The notes under the pieces were generated by a model that did not search any database, was not told where the DNA came from, and saw nothing but the letters and a program-made list of their open reading frames with translations. A stretch of 64,000 nucleotides of DNA from Actinokineospora alba (GTDB taxonomy: Bacteria > Actinomycetota > Actinomycetes > Mycobacteriales > Pseudonocardiaceae), in contig NZ_SNXU01000001.1 in NCBI RefSeq assembly GCF_004362515.1, positions 4,340,001 through 4,404,000 of the forward strand. The letters run 5' to 3'. How positions within the stretch are numbered: position 1 is the first letter of the stretch; each line of letters starts with the position of its first letter. Positions 25,780 through 34,299 of the stretch are shown piece after piece. A program made the position numbers and the translations under genes.

Positions 25780-26598
25780 ATGACGATGAGCGTGGGCGTG
25801 GGGGCGAGCGTGGCGACCGCCGCCGGTGGGGGAGCGGTGGTCGGCGCGGCGAGCGCGGCCGTGGGCGCCGGGGTGAGCGCGGCCATGATCGCGGGCGCCC
25901 GGGTTCCGGCGATGCTCTACTGCGTCAACCCGCTGACGCCCGGTGTCGTGCCGTTCGACTTCAACCCGGAGAAGATCTCCATCAAGCGCAGCGCCAGCTA
26001 TACCGCGAAGCCGAACATGCACGCCCTGCACGTGCCCGGCGGCGCGTCCGGCACGATCACGAAATCCGTGCAGGCGCCGATGATCTCGATCAGCAAGATC
26101 GTGTTCGAGGGTGTGACGGCGAAGCTGCGCTGCGACCAGCTGCTGCGGTGGATGAGCCCGTTCAGCGGCATCGGCAGCATGGGCATCGCGGGGGCGACCC
26201 TGGAGACCACGCTGCCGGAGATCACCTTCCAGTGGGGGCCGCCGATGGTGGCGTTCATGTACCAGGTCCGGCTGGTCAGCGTCGGGATCTCCTACGTGCG
26301 CTTCGACTTCACCGGCATCCCGATCCGCGCGGAGATCGACCTGTCGATGCGTGAGCAGCCCAGCGCGCTCGCGAGCCTGCCCACGAACCCGACGTCCGGC
26401 GGCCTTCCTGGGCGGCGCACGCACACCGTGTCCTCTGGCGACACCCTGCAATCCATTGCCATGGCGCATTACGGCAGGCCCGGCCTGTGGCGCCGGATCG
26501 CGGAGGTGAACCGGATCGGGAATCCGAGCAGGCTGCGACCCGGCCAGACCGTCTACTTGCCAAACCCGGATGAGCTGACCACCGGGAGCAGCCGATGA
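25780..26598 (+). CDS. CIS tube/baseplate protein with LysM (Afp7-like)
   Basis: 272 aa. A Gly/Ala-rich N-terminus is followed by the CIS_tube domain (FDFNPEKISIKRSASYTAKP, then FEGVTAKLRCDQLLRWMSPF and ITFQWGPP). The C-terminal LysM domain contains HTVSSGDTLQSIAMAHYGRP and RIGNPSRLRPGQTVYLPNP. In Afp/PVC this protein links the inner tube to the spike hub; the LysM contacts the particle, and binding to peptidoglycan is not required. ATG overlaps none of the preceding gene (10 bp gap); its stop overlaps the VgrG start by ATGA. Confidence 0.93.
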   Translation: MTMSVGVGASVATAAGGGAVVGAASAAVGAGVSAAMIAGARVPAMLYCVNPLTPGVVPFDFNPEKISIKRSASYTAKPNMHALHVPGGASGTITKSVQAPMISISKIVFEGVTAKLRCDQLLRWMSPFSGIGSMGIAGATLETTLPEITFQWGPPMVAFMYQVRLVSVGISYVRFDFTGIPIRAEIDLSMREQPSALASLPTNPTSGGLPGRRTHTVSSGDTLQSIAMAHYGRPGLWRRIAEVNRIGNPSRLRPGQTVYLPNPDELTTGSSR

Positions 26599-28505
26599 TG
26601 CCGGGTGGGAGCAGCACGGGCATCGTGATGCCCGCGATCCTGGTCGGCCACCCGGTCGGGATCCCGATGATGCCCAACCACTCGCAGCTGTTGATCCGCG
26701 CGGTCGTCGACACCCACCTGCACCTGCCGGACATGTTCGAACTGACGTTCCTGGACAACGCGGGCACGTTCCTCGACGATTCCGGGCTGCGCATCGGCTC
26801 GGTCGTCGAGATCAAGGCGAACCGCGCCGGGTCGACGGACACGAAGTCGCTGATCACCGGCGAGGTCACCGCCGTCGAGGCGCTGTGCCAGGACTCGATG
26901 ATCCTGACCGTCGTGCGCGGATACGAGAAGGCGCACCGGTTGCAGCGGGCCAGGCGGACCCGGACGTTCGTCAACATGAAGGACTCCGACATCGCGAGCC
27001 AGGTCGCCCGGGACGCGGGTCTGCGCATCGGCACGGTCGACGCGACGACCACCGCGCACGACCACATCGCGCAGGTGTCGCAGACGGACTGGGACTTCCT
27101 CACCGACCGGGCCCGCGAGATCGGCTACGAGACCGGCGTGGCGGGCGGGAAGTTCTTCTTCCGCAAGGCTTCCGGCAGCTCTGGTGGCGGTGGGCTGATG
27201 GACGCGGCGGCTTCGATGGTCGGGTTGGGCTCGACGCTGACGTTCAAGGACAACCTGCACACGTTCCTGCCGCGGCTGTCGGCGGCGAACCTGACCCCGG
27301 ATGTCGAGGTCCGGGTCTGGGACTCGAAAGCGGCCCGGGTCGCGGTGGGCAAGGCCAACTCGGAGACCGGGTCGGTGAAGATCGACGGCCAGCTTCCGGC
27401 CACGCTGGCGAACTCGTTCACCGATGGGCTGTCGCTGCCGATCACCATGCCCGCGCCGCCCGCCCTGCCGGGTATGCCCGCGCTGGACATGGGGACCGCG
27501 CCGAGCAACACCGCTTATGTCGTGGTCAACCGGCCGATGGGGCGCGGTACGAGCGCGGAGAGCGTCGCGCAGGTGGCGGCGAAGAGTTTGGCGGAGCACG
27601 TGTCCAGCACGTTCGCCGAGGCGGAGGGTGACGCCTATGGCGATCCGTCGATCCAGGCGGGCGGCAGCGTGACGATCGCGGGGGTGCCGAAGCAGTTCGC
27701 GGGCAAATGGGTTGTGACCAACGCCCGGCACATCTTCGACCCGCTGGAAGGCGGGTACCACACCAAGTTCTTCGTCAGCGGCCGACAGGACCGGTCGCTG
27801 CTGCGCCTGGCGTCCTCGGGTGCGAGCCAGCGGGGTCCGTTCGACGGGCTGGTGTGCGCGGTGGTGACCAACGCGAAGGACCCCGACAAAGCCGGCCGGG
27901 TGAAGGTCGCGATGCCGTGGCTGTCGCCGAACTACGAGTCGGACTGGGCCCGGGTGGCCCAGGTCGGGGCGGGCAGGCGCAGCGGAGTGCTGTTCCTGCC
28001 GGAGGTCGGTGACGAGGTGTTGGTGGGCTTCGAGTTCGGCGACGCGCGGCGCCCGTATGTCCTGGGTGGACTGATCAACGACAACTCCGATTTCGGCCAC
28101 CTCAAGTCCGCGGTCGACGGTTCCGGGGCGGTGGTCGAGCGTGGCCTCGCCTCGCCCGCGGGCAACCGGCTGCTGTTCACCGACGACCTTCCCCCTGGCC
28201 CGCCGGGGAAGGCGCCGCCGAACAAGTCCGAGATCGTGGTGGGCACCAAGGACGACAAGCTCTCGCTGCACATCGACCAGGCGGCCGGGACGGTGAAGCT
28301 CGTCTGCGACCCGGCCAAGCCGATCAGCAAGGGCAAGGGCGAGCTGGTCATCGAATGCGGCGCCATGGGTGCGATCACCATCAAGGCAGGCATGGGCGGG
28401 ATCAACGTGGAGACGACCGGTGCGCTGTCGCTGAAGGGGAAGACGGTCAAGGTCGAGGCAGAAGGGATCACCGAGATCAAGGGCAAGACGGTGAAACTGA
28501 ACTGA
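26595..28505 (+). CDS. VgrG-like spike/hub protein (Afp8-like)
   Basis: 636 aa. The N-terminal gp27-like hub (phage late control D type; SLITGEVTAVEALC, LTVVRGYEKAHRLQRARRTR) is followed by a gp5-type OB-fold (about 415-510: FDGLVCAVVTNAKDPDKAGR, MPWLSPNYESDWARVAQVGA, LFLPEVGDEVLVGFEFGD). The C-terminal beta-helix has repeated VKL/IKAG strands and ends GKTVKVEAEGITEIKGKTVK. It would trimerise as the needle that carries the PAAR tip. ATGA overlap with the LysM gene. Confidence 0.95.
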   Translation: MMPGGSSTGIVMPAILVGHPVGIPMMPNHSQLLIRAVVDTHLHLPDMFELTFLDNAGTFLDDSGLRIGSVVEIKANRAGSTDTKSLITGEVTAVEALCQDSMILTVVRGYEKAHRLQRARRTRTFVNMKDSDIASQVARDAGLRIGTVDATTTAHDHIAQVSQTDWDFLTDRAREIGYETGVAGGKFFFRKASGSSGGGGLMDAAASMVGLGSTLTFKDNLHTFLPRLSAANLTPDVEVRVWDSKAARVAVGKANSETGSVKIDGQLPATLANSFTDGLSLPITMPAPPALPGMPALDMGTAPSNTAYVVVNRPMGRGTSAESVAQVAAKSLAEHVSSTFAEAEGDAYGDPSIQAGGSVTIAGVPKQFAGKWVVTNARHIFDPLEGGYHTKFFVSGRQDRSLLRLASSGASQRGPFDGLVCAVVTNAKDPDKAGRVKVAMPWLSPNYESDWARVAQVGAGRRSGVLFLPEVGDEVLVGFEFGDARRPYVLGGLINDNSDFGHLKSAVDGSGAVVERGLASPAGNRLLFTDDLPPGPPGKAPPNKSEIVVGTKDDKLSLHIDQAAGTVKLVCDPAKPISKGKGELVIECGAMGAITIKAGMGGINVETTGALSLKGKTVKVEAEGITEIKGKTVKLN

Positions 28506-28541
28506 TCAAGCTCAACTGTGACTTTAGGACAGGAGTGTGTG

Positions 28542-28949
28542 ATGTCGCAGGACTTCGTCGGTGCCGGGTGGGCGTTCCCGCTCGGCGTCGGATCGCAGGG
28601 CGGGATCGCCCTGGTCCGGCGGGAGGTGGAGCTGGAGCAGGCGATGCGGCTGATCCTGGCCACCTACCCCGGCGAGCGGCCGATGCGGCCGGAGTTCGGC
28701 AGCCGCATCCGCGACTTCGTGTTCCGCCCGGCCAACATGGAGACCATCGCCGAGCTGTCCCACGAGGTCCGCCAAGCGCTGCTGCGCTGGGAACCCCGGG
28801 TCGACGTCGAGAAGGTCGACGTCACCCCGGACCCGTACGCGGCGGGCACGCTCTACATCGACATTCGCTACAAGATCAAGGACACCAACGACCGGCGCAA
28901 CCTGGTCTTCCCGTTCTACTCCATCCCCGAGGACGGGAGTGACTACTGA
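28542..28949 (+). CDS. gp25-like baseplate wedge protein (Afp9-like)
   Basis: 135 aa from the ATG at 28542, chosen for AGGACAGGAG upstream; an in-frame GTG at 28518 lacks a site. GPW/gp25 pattern: WAFPLGVGSQGGIALVRREV, ILATYPGERPMRPEFGSRIR, then IDIRYKIKDTNDRRNLVFPF. gp25 nucleates sheath polymerisation at the baseplate. Stop and next start overlap by one base (TGATG). Confidence 0.95.
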   Translation: MSQDFVGAGWAFPLGVGSQGGIALVRREVELEQAMRLILATYPGERPMRPEFGSRIRDFVFRPANMETIAELSHEVRQALLRWEPRVDVEKVDVTPDPYAAGTLYIDIRYKIKDTNDRRNLVFPFYSIPEDGSDY

Positions 28950-30892
28950 TGGCGCTGCCGACCCCCAACCTCGACGACCGCCGTTTCCAGGACCTGGTCG
29001 ACGACGCGAAGCGCATGGTGATGCGCCGCTGTCCTGAGTGGACCGACCACAACGTCTCCGACCCCGGGGTGACCCTGATCGAGACGTTCGCGTTCATGAC
29101 CGATCAGCTGCTGTTCCGGCTCAACCAGGTGCCCGACCGGCTCTACGTCAAGTTCCTCGACATGATCGGCCTGCGGCTGATCCCGGCCACCCCGGCCCAG
29201 GTTCCGGTGACGTTCTGGCTGTCCGCGCCCGCGATCACCACGGTGGGGATCCCGCTGGGCACCTCGGTCGCGACGATTCGCACCGAGGTCGACGAGTCAA
29301 TCGTCTTCTCGACCACACGCGACTTGTCGATCATCCCGTGCTCGCTGCACGCCGTAGGGACCTGGCGCCACGGCGAGGACGAGCCGACGCTGCGCACCGA
29401 GGAACTCCGGATGGGGGAGCGGTTCCCGGCGTTCACCGATGTGCCCGTGCCCGGCGATGTGCTGCTCGTCGGCCTGACCGCGGCCGTCCCGAACTGCGTG
29501 GTGCGGCTGGATGTCGACGCGACCGTCGAGGGCTACGGCGTGCACCCCGACCACCCGCCGCTGGTGTGGGAGGCGTTCAACGGCACCGAGTGGGTCGAGT
29601 GCCTGGTCAGCCGCGACGCGACCGGCGCGCTCAACGTCGACGGCGAAGTGCTGGTGCACGTGCCGTCCGACCACGAGACCGCCGTGTTCGGCGACGAGCC
29701 AGGGGGCTGGCTGCGCGCCCGGGTGATCGAGGTCGACGAGGAGTACCCGAAGTACCGGACCGCGCCGATCATCGCCGGTCTCGCGGCGAGCACCGTCGGT
29801 GGAACCGTCGTGTCCGGGCACTGCGACGTCATCGAGGACGAGGTCCTCGGGCTGTCGGAAGGCGTGCCGGGACAGGAGTTCCTGGTCGAACACGGGCCGG
29901 TCGTCGGTGAGGCCATCCTGGAGGTGACTTCGGAGGACGGGTGGCAGCCCTGGACCCAGGTCCAGCACTTCGCGGCGAGCACCCCGGAGGACAGCCACTA
30001 CCTGCTCGACGCCGTCACCGGAACCATCCACTTCGGACCCGCGATCCGCGAGCCGGACGGCGGGCTGCGGCAGTACGGGGCCGTTCCGCCGCATGGCGGC
30101 ACGATCCGGCTGCGCCGCTACGCGGTCGGCGGTGGACGGGTCGGCAACGTCGGCGCGGGCGCGATCCGGACCCTCAAATCGTCCATCCCGTTCGTGTCGG
30201 GCGTGGAGAACCTGGAGAGCGCGTCCGGCGGTGTCGACGGGGAGACCGTCGAGCAGGCCAAGGCGCGCGGGCCGATCCTGCTGCGCACCCGAAGTCGTGC
30301 GGTCACCGCGGAGGACTACGAGGCGATCACCCAGGAAGCCGCGCCGGACATCGCCCGCGTCCGCTGCGTGACCGCGGGCGACGACGACGTCGACGCCGGA
30401 TCCGTTCGGGTGCTGGTCGTCCCCGCGGCCGCCCAGGTGGACAACCGGATCACCTTCGCGGATCTGGTTCCCGGCGAGGACACGCTGACGCGCATCACCG
30501 ACCGGCTCGACGAGGTGCGGCTCATCGGCACCAGAGTCCTGGTCTCGCCGCCGAAGTACCGCGGTGTCACCGTCGTGGCCAGGGTCATCGCCCGCCCGCG
30601 CGTCGACCGCGCCCGGGTCCGCGCGGATGCTTTGGCCGCGTTGTACGGGCACCTCAACCCGATCACCGGCGGACCGGACGGACGCGGCTGGCAGTTCGGC
30701 AGGCCCGTGCAGGCCGGAGACGTCTACGCGCTGCTGCAACGGGTTCGCGGCGTCGACATGGTCGAGGACGTGCGGCTCTTCGGCGCGAACCCGGTGACCG
30801 GCGAGCGCGGCGAGGAAACCCAGCGGCTCGACGTCGACCGGTACAGCCTGGTGTTCAGCTACGAGCACCACGTGAAGGTGGAGGAACACTGA
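28949..30892 (+). CDS. baseplate assembly protein (gpJ/Afp11-like)
   Basis: 647 aa. N-terminal PTPNLDDRRFQDLVDDAKRM, then DHNVSDPGVTLIETFAFMTD, which is diagnostic of this baseplate family. A Baseplate_J domain follows in the C-terminal half (VAGGGRVGNV-type VGGGRVGNVGAGAIRTLKSS, ESASGGVDGETVEQAKARGP, RAVTAEDYEAITQEAAPDIA). The protein forms the wedge together with the next gene product. It overlaps both neighbours by one base. Confidence 0.95.
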   Translation: MALPTPNLDDRRFQDLVDDAKRMVMRRCPEWTDHNVSDPGVTLIETFAFMTDQLLFRLNQVPDRLYVKFLDMIGLRLIPATPAQVPVTFWLSAPAITTVGIPLGTSVATIRTEVDESIVFSTTRDLSIIPCSLHAVGTWRHGEDEPTLRTEELRMGERFPAFTDVPVPGDVLLVGLTAAVPNCVVRLDVDATVEGYGVHPDHPPLVWEAFNGTEWVECLVSRDATGALNVDGEVLVHVPSDHETAVFGDEPGGWLRARVIEVDEEYPKYRTAPIIAGLAASTVGGTVVSGHCDVIEDEVLGLSEGVPGQEFLVEHGPVVGEAILEVTSEDGWQPWTQVQHFAASTPEDSHYLLDAVTGTIHFGPAIREPDGGLRQYGAVPPHGGTIRLRRYAVGGGRVGNVGAGAIRTLKSSIPFVSGVENLESASGGVDGETVEQAKARGPILLRTRSRAVTAEDYEAITQEAAPDIARVRCVTAGDDDVDAGSVRVLVVPAAAQVDNRITFADLVPGEDTLTRITDRLDEVRLIGTRVLVSPPKYRGVTVVARVIARPRVDRARVRADALAALYGHLNPITGGPDGRGWQFGRPVQAGDVYALLQRVRGVDMVEDVRLFGANPVTGERGEETQRLDVDRYSLVFSYEHHVKVEEH

Positions 30893-31431
30893 TGCGCGGG
30901 CTCGTGCCTGGCCTGGTGACCGCGGCGCCCATGCTGGAGATGCTGCCCGCGGTGTACCAGGAGGACCCGTTCACCGAGCGGTTCATGGCGGGCTTCGACG
31001 ACGTCGTCGCGCCCGTGCTGGCCACCCTGGACTGCCTGGTGGAGTACTTCGACCCGCTGCTGGCGCCCGAGGACTTCCTGGAGTGGCTGTCAGGCTGGGT
31101 CGGCATCGAACTCGACGAGGGCTGGCCCATCGAACGGCGCCGGGCGGTCGTCGGGACCGCGGTGGAGATGTACCGCATGCGCGGCACGGTGGCGGGCCTG
31201 CGGGCGAACCTTGAGGTCCTGACCGGCGGAAACGTCGAGATCGCGGACAGCGGCGGCGTCGCCTGGTCGCGTGACCCGGCGGCGGGCCTGCCGGGGGAGG
31301 CGAGCCCCAGGCTGGCCGTCCGAGTGCGGGTGGAAGACCCGGAGGCGGCGCCGCTGGACCTGGTCGAGGCCGCCGTCGCGGCGGCCAAACCCGCCCACGT
31401 GGTGCACCGAGTGGAGGTGGGCTCCCGATGA
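30892..31431 (+). CDS. baseplate wedge / tail protein I (Afp12-like)
   Basis: 179 aa. MLEMLPAVYQEDPFTERFMA and YFDPLLAPEDFLEWLSGWVG are family hallmarks, then MYRMRGTVAGLRANLEVLTG. It pairs with the Afp11-like protein in the wedge. TGATG overlap upstream and ATGA overlap with the following membrane protein gene, which shows that the latter belongs to the same operon. Confidence 0.95.
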   Translation: MRGLVPGLVTAAPMLEMLPAVYQEDPFTERFMAGFDDVVAPVLATLDCLVEYFDPLLAPEDFLEWLSGWVGIELDEGWPIERRRAVVGTAVEMYRMRGTVAGLRANLEVLTGGNVEIADSGGVAWSRDPAAGLPGEASPRLAVRVRVEDPEAAPLDLVEAAVAAAKPAHVVHRVEVGSR

Positions 31432-33674
31432 TCTCCTGCAAGAGCTGCGGCTACCACAACGCCGACGCGGACGCCTTCTGCGGAAAGTGCGGCGGCTTCC
31501 TGGAATGGACCGGCGTGAAGGTCGCGCCGCCGCCCGCGCCGGTGGTGGAGGAGGAAGAGGAGGAGCCACAGAAGCGCGGGTTCCTCGCGCGCCTTCAGTC
31601 GGCGTTGTATTTGGACGTGGGGGACCGGCCGCCGGTGCCGCCGACCACGCGCCCGGGGATGGCCGCCCCTCCGGGTGGGCCGCCCCGGCCAGGCGCCCCG
31701 GGAGCACCTGCCGCCCCGGCTCGCCCCGGCGCACCCGCACCGCCCGCCCGACCAGGTGCCCCAGCCGCACCTGGCGCACGGCCCGCCCCACCGGCGCCAC
31801 CGGGAGCTCCCAAGCCCCCCGCCCCTCCGGGTGCTGCGAAGCCGCCCGCCCCTCCGGGCGCGGCCAAGCCGCCCGCTCCGCCTGGGGCTCCTAAGCCTCC
31901 GGCCCCTCCGGGCGCCGCGAAGCCACCGACTCCTCCGGGAGCGTTGGCACCGCCCGCGCCCCCGGGAGTCCCCAAGCCTCCGGCCCCTCCTGACGCCGCG
32001 AAGCCACCAACTCCTCCGGGAGCGTTGACACCGCCCCCGCCACCGGGCGCCCCCAAACCTCCGTCGGCATCCGGTGCTTCAGCTCCGCCCGCGTCCCCGG
32101 GTGCTCCGACACCGCCCGCTCCACCGAGCGCGCCCGCGCCACCTGCTCCTCCCGCTGCGCCGAAGGCGCAGGCACCGCTCGCACCTCCTGGCGCCCCGAC
32201 GGCGCCCGCTTCGTCGGGTGCCGCCGCACCGACTGCGACCAGGCCGCCGGTTCACTCCGGTGCCTCCGCGCCTGTAGGCGCCGCGACACCGCCCACCTCG
32301 GCAGAGGCGGCGGAAGCGGGCCCGCCGGGGCTGTCGAAGCCGCAGACTCCTTCCGCTTCCGCGACTCCGCCAACCTCGCCCGCACCTGACCTTCCGGCCG
32401 CCCCAGGCGCCGCGGCACCCCCGGCGGCCACCGGTGGGGCCGCTCCGCCATCGGCGCCGAAGCTTCCGGCCGCAGCAGGGGCGGCGGTGCCTTCCCTGGC
32501 TGCCGGTGCGGCTAGCCCGCCCGCGTTGCCTGATGCGGCCAAGTCATCGGCGATGGCCCCATCCGGGCCGAAGCTCCCGGCCGCCCCAGGCGCCGCGACA
32601 CCTTCCGCGGCCACGCCGCCCGCGCTGCCGACGGCAGCCAAACCGTCGGCGATCGCCCTGCCCGCGCCAAAAGCGCCAGCCGTCGCCACCGCCGCGCCGA
32701 CTCTTCCGACAGCGGTCAAGGCCGCGCCCCCGGACCCCGTCAGCCTCGAACTGCCCAAACCCTCCACCAACGGCGACAGCGAGGCCGCGGGCAACCTCGT
32801 CGTCCCCGTCACCCCCGGCGGCCCCCAGCCCGACGCCGTCCTCCCGCAGGAAATCAAGAAAGCGCCGCCACCCAAGAAGCGGCCGCCCACCCGCAAGCTC
32901 AAGCCCGGCGACCTCATCTGCGGCGACTGCGGCGAGGGCAACGCCGAGACGCGCAAGTTCTGCAGCCGCTGCGGCACCTCCCTGGCCGAGGCTGAGGTCG
33001 TCAAGCGGCCGTGGTGGAAGCGGCTGATTCCCCGCACCGGCGCCAAGGTGCGCAAGTCCGGCGACCGTCCTAAAGGGAGCAGACGCGGGAAGTCCAAGGT
33101 TGGCGAGGCCTTCCTGGCGACCTTCCGGGCGGTGCGGCGGGTCGCGGCCGTTCTTCTGCTTGTCGCCGGGATCGTCTACGGGGTTTCCGGGCAGTTCAGG
33201 GGGTGGGTGAACGAGCGGGCGTTCGCGCTCAAACACCAGGCCGAGAAGATCATCTTCCAGCAGTACGTGCCGGTCTCGCCGGTCGAGGTCACGGCCAACT
33301 CGCAACTGCCCGACTACCCCGGCTTCGCGGCCACGGACGGCCTCAAGAACACCTACTGGGCTGCCCCCGGCACCGGCCCCGAGCCCACGCTGGTCCTCCG
33401 GTTCGACCGTGAGGTCTCCGTCTCGCGCGCCCTCGTCCGCAACGGATCCGCGGAGGGCTTCCAGAGCAGGCATCGGGCCGAGCGGCTGCACTTCGTCTTC
33501 AACACCGGGCGCACCGCGGACGTGACGCTCAAGGACCACCCCGACCCGCAGGAGATCGACATCGCCAACGGAGACGGCGCCACCAGCGTGGAGATCCACG
33601 TGGTCTCGCTGTTCCGCTCGGTCAAGGGGACAGACCTGGCGGTGAGCGAGATCGAACTCTTCCAGAAAGATTAG
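31428..33674 (+). CDS. zinc-ribbon, proline-rich, single-TM protein with C-terminal glycan-binding domain; putative CIS membrane tether
   Basis: 748 aa. Zinc ribbon 1 lies at residues 4-21 (CKSCG...CGKCG). A long Pro/Ala-rich tract (about 85-440) has PPAPPGA-type repeats. Zinc ribbon 2 lies near 502-520 (CGDCG...CSRCG), followed by a strongly basic stretch and one TM helix (about 572-588, VAAVLLLVAGIVYGVSG). The C-terminal domain (about 610-748) resembles the NADase-type/discoidin-like glycan-binding fold (FAATDGLKNTYWAAPGTGPE, then TDLAVSEIELFQKD). Basic residues before the TM predict N-in/C-out topology. Its start overlaps the baseplate gene, so it is part of the particle operon. A role like the Streptomyces CIS membrane protein CisA is inferred, not shown. 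Confidence 0.8.
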   Translation: MISCKSCGYHNADADAFCGKCGGFLEWTGVKVAPPPAPVVEEEEEEPQKRGFLARLQSALYLDVGDRPPVPPTTRPGMAAPPGGPPRPGAPGAPAAPARPGAPAPPARPGAPAAPGARPAPPAPPGAPKPPAPPGAAKPPAPPGAAKPPAPPGAPKPPAPPGAAKPPTPPGALAPPAPPGVPKPPAPPDAAKPPTPPGALTPPPPPGAPKPPSASGASAPPASPGAPTPPAPPSAPAPPAPPAAPKAQAPLAPPGAPTAPASSGAAAPTATRPPVHSGASAPVGAATPPTSAEAAEAGPPGLSKPQTPSASATPPTSPAPDLPAAPGAAAPPAATGGAAPPSAPKLPAAAGAAVPSLAAGAASPPALPDAAKSSAMAPSGPKLPAAPGAATPSAATPPALPTAAKPSAIALPAPKAPAVATAAPTLPTAVKAAPPDPVSLELPKPSTNGDSEAAGNLVVPVTPGGPQPDAVLPQEIKKAPPPKKRPPTRKLKPGDLICGDCGEGNAETRKFCSRCGTSLAEAEVVKRPWWKRLIPRTGAKVRKSGDRPKGSRRGKSKVGEAFLATFRAVRRVAAVLLLVAGIVYGVSGQFRGWVNERAFALKHQAEKIIFQQYVPVSPVEVTANSQLPDYPGFAATDGLKNTYWAAPGTGPEPTLVLRFDREVSVSRALVRNGSAEGFQSRHRAERLHFVFNTGRTADVTLKDHPDPQEIDIANGDGATSVEIHVVSLFRSVKGTDLAVSEIELFQKD

Positions 33675-33712
33675 TCAAGCTACTTGACTACTTCGCGAGG
33701 AACGCCTACCTT
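33672..33712 (+). promoter_or_regulatory. promoter with overlapping inverted-repeat operator upstream of AhpD-like gene
   Basis: An 8-bp inverted repeat TAGTCAAG-CTA-CTTGACTA (33672-33690) overlaps a -35 box TTGACT (33684-33689). A 17-bp spacer and TACCTT (-10, 33707-33712) follow. It is a good candidate binding site for the MarR protein encoded just downstream. Confidence 0.6.
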
Positions 33713-33741
33713 GATCCGTATCCCCACGGAGAAGAGGTCTC

Positions 33742-34299
33742 TTGACGTTCGTCAGTCACACGATCGACACCGCGCCCGACAAGGCGCGGCCCATCATCGA
33801 AGCCACCACCCGCAAGTTCGGCTACGTGCCCGAGCCGGTCGCACGCATGGCCGAGTCACCCGAGTTGCTGAGCACGTTCCTCGCGGGCGTGGCGGTGTTC
33901 GACCGCTCGACGCTGACCGAGGTCGAGCGGGAGGTCGTCGTCATGACGATGGCCACCCGGGTCGAGTGCCACTACTGCGTCGCCATGCACACCCCGAAGC
34001 TGCCCGGTGACGTCGCCGAGCCGCTGCGCTCAGGCAAGCCGCTCGACGACGCCCGCCTGGAAGTGTTGCGGCAGTTCACCACCGCGGTCTTGGCGACCAG
34101 CGGTGGAGTGTCCGAAGAGGACTTGGCGGCTTTCCTGGCCTCCGGCTTCACCCACCGCAACGCGCTGGACGTCGTGCTCGGCGTCGGCACCTACACCTTG
34201 TCCACCTTCGCGAACCGCCTCACCGACGCGCCGCTCGACGCGGAGTTCGAGCCATACCGGTGGGATCCTCACCACACGGGGCGCAGCGCCACCGGCTGA
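33742..34299 (+). CDS. carboxymuconolactone decarboxylase / AhpD-like protein
   Basis: 185 aa from a TTG with AGAAGAGG upstream. The AhpD-like core shows the redox pair in VECHYCVAMH (CxxC plus His), the family's active site for peroxide detoxification or thiol exchange. Preceding helix: LTEVEREVVVMTMATR. Downstream helix: FTHRNALDVVLGVGTYTLSTF. The 3' end overlaps the convergent MarR gene by 31 bp. Probably an oxidative or electrophile stress enzyme under MarR control. Confidence 0.88.
   Translation: MTFVSHTIDTAPDKARPIIEATTRKFGYVPEPVARMAESPELLSTFLAGVAVFDRSTLTEVEREVVVMTMATRVECHYCVAMHTPKLPGDVAEPLRSGKPLDDARLEVLRQFTTAVLATSGGVSEEDLAAFLASGFTHRNALDVVLGVGTYTLSTFANRLTDAPLDAEFEPYRWDPHHTGRSATG

Noticed and set aside
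23994..25886. 630-codon minus-strand frame across the DUF4157 and tube genes
   Set aside because: Antisense shadow of three real genes with standard eCIS domains; no domain seen in the minus frame.
31665..32750. Proline-rich tract as collagen-like structural protein
   Set aside because: No Gly-X-Y periodicity; it is Pro/Ala-rich with PPAPPGA repeats inside a protein with zinc ribbons and TM, so read as a flexible stalk.
18832..33674. Interpretation as a prophage, R-type bacteriocin or type VI secretion system
   Set aside because: No capsid, terminase, integrase, holin, TssB/C, ClpV or membrane-complex genes. DUF4255, DUF4157, a LysM tube protein and an actinobacterial host point to eCIS.
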